This document shows, in pieces, positions 61,364 to 64,000 of a DNA stretch of 64,000 bases. Position numbers and translations under genes: made by a program. Each line of letters opens with the position of its first letter. Within the stretch, counting starts at the first letter, position 1. The notes beneath the pieces are model-generated. The model ran no database searches and had not been told where the DNA came from. It saw only the letters and a program-made list of their open reading frames with translations. Location: NCBI GenBank assembly GCA_001828855.1, contig MHZT01000013.1:1-64000 (forward strand), in the 5' to 3' direction. The stretch comes from Rhodobacterales bacterium RIFCSPHIGHO2_02_FULL_62_130 (GTDB lineage: Bacteria; Pseudomonadota; Alphaproteobacteria; Rhodobacterales; Rhodobacteraceae).

Positions 61364-62521
61364 ATGACAGACCGGAATGACACCCTCTCACGGGAAAAGT
61401 TCATTGAGGAGTTGATGCGCTACAGGAAAGGCTCGGTGTCGCGCCGGCATTTTCTGGGCGTGACGGGGCTGGGCCTTGCCACCGGCGTTATGGGCGCGGC
61501 GTTGCCGGGCCTGCGCGGGGCGGCTTGGGCGCAATCGGGGATCGGGGATCGGGTGGTGCTGGCAAGCTGGCCGAACTATCACGATCCGGCGAATTTCGAG
61601 GCGTTCAGGGCCGCAACGGGTGCCGCCGTGGACATGAGCGTGTTCGGATCGAACGAAGAAATGCTGGCCAAACTGCAAGCGGGCGGTTCGGGCTGGGATG
61701 TGTTCGTGCCGACCAACTACACCATCAGCACCTATGTCGCCGAAGACCTGATCGAGCCGTTGGATCTGACCAAGATCCCGAACTATGATCTGGCCTCGTT
61801 CGATCCGCGCTTTGCCGAGCCCGGCACGGTGAATGGCACGGTTTATGCCGTGTCGCGCAACTGGGGAACCACCGGCTATGCGGTGAACACCGCGCAGACC
61901 GGCGGCAAGAAGCTGACCTCGTGGAAAGAGTTCTGGGATATCACCATGGCCGAGTTTTCGGGCCGCACCATGGTGCATGACTATCAACTGACCACCATCG
62001 GCAACGCGCTGAAATACTTCGGCTATTCCTTCAACTCGGTGGACCCCAAAGAGTTGGCCGATGCCGAAAAACTGCTTTTGGATGTCAAGCCGCACCTGTT
62101 TGCGATCAGCTCGGATTACCAGCCGTCGATGCGGTCGGGGGATGCGTGGATGACGATGTGCTGGACCGGCGATGGCAAGCAATTGCACCGTGACATACCC
62201 GAGATCGAGTATGTGCTGGGCAGCGAGGGCGGCGAATTGTGGTCGGATTTCCTTGCGATTCCGAAAGGTGCGCCGCATCTGGACGCGGCCTATGCGCTGA
62301 TCAACTTCCTGCTTGATCCGGCGGTGAACGTGAAAGAGGTGCTGTTCCACGGCTATCCGGTTGCCGACAAGCGCGTCGATGCGCTGCTGCCGCCGGAAAT
62401 CCTGAACGATCCGATCATGTATCCGGCGGCAGAATTGCTGTCGCCGCTGGAATTCGGCGCGGCGGTGACGCTGACCGATCCGGGTCGGGCCGAGCTGATG
62501 GCGCGCTTCAAATCGGCATAA
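61364..62521 (+). CDS. potD: Spermidine/putrescine-type ABC substrate-binding protein (PotD-like)
   Basis: A 385-aa exported protein with a long Tat leader (SRRHFLGVTG at about 26-35, cleavage after AAWA). The mature chain has the PotD fold: VVLASWPNYHDP at the start, FVPTNYTISTY, and an SSDYQPSMRSGDAWMTMCWTG ligand region (shortened: RSGDAWMTMCW). GGGAG at 61352-61356 suits the ATG at 61364. The ligand could be a polyamine, an opine or another organic cation. Confidence 0.87.
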   Translation: MTDRNDTLSREKFIEELMRYRKGSVSRRHFLGVTGLGLATGVMGAALPGLRGAAWAQSGIGDRVVLASWPNYHDPANFEAFRAATGAAVDMSVFGSNEEMLAKLQAGGSGWDVFVPTNYTISTYVAEDLIEPLDLTKIPNYDLASFDPRFAEPGTVNGTVYAVSRNWGTTGYAVNTAQTGGKKLTSWKEFWDITMAEFSGRTMVHDYQLTTIGNALKYFGYSFNSVDPKELADAEKLLLDVKPHLFAISSDYQPSMRSGDAWMTMCWTGDGKQLHRDIPEIEYVLGSEGGELWSDFLAIPKGAPHLDAAYALINFLLDPAVNVKEVLFHGYPVADKRVDALLPPEILNDPIMYPAAELLSPLEFGAAVTLTDPGRAELMARFKSA

Positions 62522-62528
62522 GGGGACA

Positions 62529-63383
62529 ATGATGCGACCACGCTACCGCACAGCGCTATTCTTGCTTCCCGCAGGTGCATGGTTCTTCACCATGCTGGTG
62601 CTGCCGCTTGTGGTCGTATTCGTCTTCAGCTTTGGCGAGCGGGGGCCGGCCGGTGGCTATGTCCCCGCTTTCACCTTTGACAATTTCCTGAACCTCGGCT
62701 CGCGCTGGGCGGCGTTCAAGAACACGCTGGTTCTGGCGCCGGTTGGCACCTTTGTCTGTCTGCTGATCGCCTATCCGCTGGCCTATTTTCTGGCGATCCG
62801 CGCCGATGCGCGCTGGCGGACCTTGCTGCTTATTCTGGTGATCGTGCCGTTCTGGACCTCGATCCTGATCCGCAGCTATGCGTGGATTTTCCTGTTGGGC
62901 GGGCAGGGCCTGCCTGCGCTGCTGAACGCCTTGGGGCTTGGCAATCCGCGCCTGATCAATACCCCTTTCGCGGTGCTGGTCGGCATCGTCTACGGCTATC
63001 TGCCGCTGATGGTGTTCCCGATCTATGTCAGCCTTGAACGGCTGGACAAGCGCCTGCTGGAAGCCTCAAGCGATCTGGGCTGCCCGCCCGCGCGGACCTT
63101 TCTGAACGTGACGCTGCCGATGTCGATGGCGGGGGTGGCGACCGGATGCATGCTGGTTTTCATCCTGCTGATGGGCGAGTTCCTGATTCCGGCGATGCTG
63201 GGCGGCGGCAAGGTGTTCTTTGTCGGCAACGCGCTGGTCGATCTGTTCCTGCAATCGCGCAACTGGGCCTTCGGGTCGGCGGTGGCGATGGCCTTGGTGC
63301 TGGTGATGCTGATCACTGTCACCGCCTATATGCGCGTCACCCGGCGCTGGGCCGGTGGCCGCGATGACGTGTCGTTGATGTGA
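62529..63383 (+). CDS. potB: Spermidine/putrescine-type ABC permease (PotB-like)
   Basis: A 284-aa permease with about six helices and the EAA loop EASSDLGCPPARTFLNVTLP (about 177-196). It is 7 bp after the binding-protein gene and 7 bp before the second permease. A second ATG at 62532 is equally possible. Confidence 0.9.
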   Translation: MMRPRYRTALFLLPAGAWFFTMLVLPLVVVFVFSFGERGPAGGYVPAFTFDNFLNLGSRWAAFKNTLVLAPVGTFVCLLIAYPLAYFLAIRADARWRTLLLILVIVPFWTSILIRSYAWIFLLGGQGLPALLNALGLGNPRLINTPFAVLVGIVYGYLPLMVFPIYVSLERLDKRLLEASSDLGCPPARTFLNVTLPMSMAGVATGCMLVFILLMGEFLIPAMLGGGKVFFVGNALVDLFLQSRNWAFGSAVAMALVLVMLITVTAYMRVTRRWAGGRDDVSLM

Positions 63384-63390
63384 GGGCGTG

Positions 63391-64000
63391 ATGCGGATTT
63401 ATGCACTGGCCGTCTATCTGTTCCTTTATATCCCGATCGGGATTATCGCGCTGTTTTCCTTCAACGCAGGCAAGCACGCCAGCCAGTTCACCGGCTTTTC
63501 GGTGCAATGGTATGGCAAGGCGCTGGACAACCCCTTTGTCACCGAGGCGTTCCAGACCAGCCTGATCGTGGCGCTGTCTTCCGCCCTGCTGGCGACAGTC
63601 TTTGGCACCATGGCGGCGCTGGCGCTGCAATCGGTGAAGGGGCGGCTTCGTATGGCCTTCGATGCGCTGATCTATATCGCGGTGATGGTGCCGGGGATTG
63701 TGATCGGCATCGCCACGCTGATCGCGCTGGTGACGGTGTTCGACTGGCTGAACCCTATCCTTGCCGCGCTGTGGCCGATGGCCGATGCCGCGCCGCAACT
63801 GGCGCTGGGCTACGGATCATTGATCGCCGCGCACGGGCTGTTTTCGATGGCGCTGGTGATCATCATCGTGCGTGCGCGGGTTTCCGGCATGGACCGCAGC
63901 CTGATCGAGGCTTCAGCCGACCTTGGCGCAACTCCGTGGGGGACGTTCCGGCAAGTCACCCTGCCACAGATATTCCCCGGTATTCTGGCGGGGTTCCTGC
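63391..64000 (+). CDS. potC: Spermidine/putrescine-type ABC permease (PotC-like), partial
   Basis: The first 203 codons of a permease that runs off the window end. It begins MRIYALAVYLFLYIPIGII, a first membrane helix, and contains the EAA loop EASADLGATPWGTFRQVTLP near residue 172-191. It forms a heterodimer with the PotB-like protein. The start is the ATG at 63391, 7 bp after the previous stop. Confidence 0.9.
   Translation, partial: MRIYALAVYLFLYIPIGIIALFSFNAGKHASQFTGFSVQWYGKALDNPFVTEAFQTSLIVALSSALLATVFGTMAALALQSVKGRLRMAFDALIYIAVMVPGIVIGIATLIALVTVFDWLNPILAALWPMADAAPQLALGYGSLIAAHGLFSMALVIIIVRARVSGMDRSLIEASADLGATPWGTFRQVTLPQIFPGILAGFL

Overview
The window is about 64 kb of GC-rich, densely packed alphaproteobacterial chromosome, most likely from the Rhodobacteraceae (Rhodobacter/Paracoccus/Gemmobacter-like). 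The assignment is an inference from four things: a Paracoccus-type nosCRZDFYLX operon, the hemP-imelysin-diheme oxidoreductase iron operon, the codon usage, and runs of genes joined by 4-bp ATGA overlaps. No rRNA, tRNA, CRISPR, phage or insertion sequence was seen. There is no gene-free stretch longer than about 300 bp.

Layout. 1-1680: 3' end of a 3-hydroxyacyl-CoA dehydrogenase, then glutamate dehydrogenase. 1760-6889: iron/heme uptake operon (hemP, imelysin, diheme oxidoreductase, second imelysin, DUF1513). 6905-26760: a large catabolic region made of a TetR regulator, a ribose-type ABC transporter, zinc alcohol dehydrogenase, aldehyde dehydrogenase, GMC oxidoreductase, two aldo/keto reductases, CoA-transferase, enoyl-CoA hydratase, a Dabb protein, glycerate 2-kinase, acyl-CoA dehydrogenase, SDR, DUF993 and a TIM-barrel isomerase. 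26865-32836: a GntR-controlled cluster with an LLM flavin monooxygenase, flavin reductase, alpha/beta hydrolase, AA_synth protein, aldehyde dehydrogenase and DUF1330. 32840-37515: YhaN/YhaO (SbcCD-like) pair. 37644-40067: NMT1/SsuABC-type transporter. 40071-42426: DUF1275 membrane protein and cytoplasmic trehalase. 42437-49632: gluconate/idonate catabolism with a LacI regulator. 49654-58627: complete nitrous oxide reductase operon (nosC to nosX, minus strand) behind a perfect FNR/NNR box, followed by a divergent NsrR-like Rrf2 gene. 59350-64000: a LuxR-type regulator divergent from a spermidine/putrescine-type ABC transporter that runs off the window.

How the genes fit together. The most interesting signal is a 16-bp palindrome, consensus RTAACYRGNTAGTTAC. 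It occurs four times, only in the intergenic regions of the 7-26 kb catabolic region (7702, 17610, 22723, 22827), each time at or just after the -10 region of a plausible promoter. It ties five transcription units into one candidate regulon, most simply controlled by the TetR protein at 6905-7564. The encoded enzymes could oxidise an imported polyol or alcohol to an acid, activate it with CoA, take it through acyl-CoA dehydrogenase, hydratase and dehydrogenase steps, and finish with aldolase/isomerase and glycerate kinase steps. I do not recognise this pathway. The neighbouring GntR cluster resembles the Rut pyrimidine pathway in its set of protein classes but not in its exact genes, and may cleave a different cyclic or nitrogen-containing compound.
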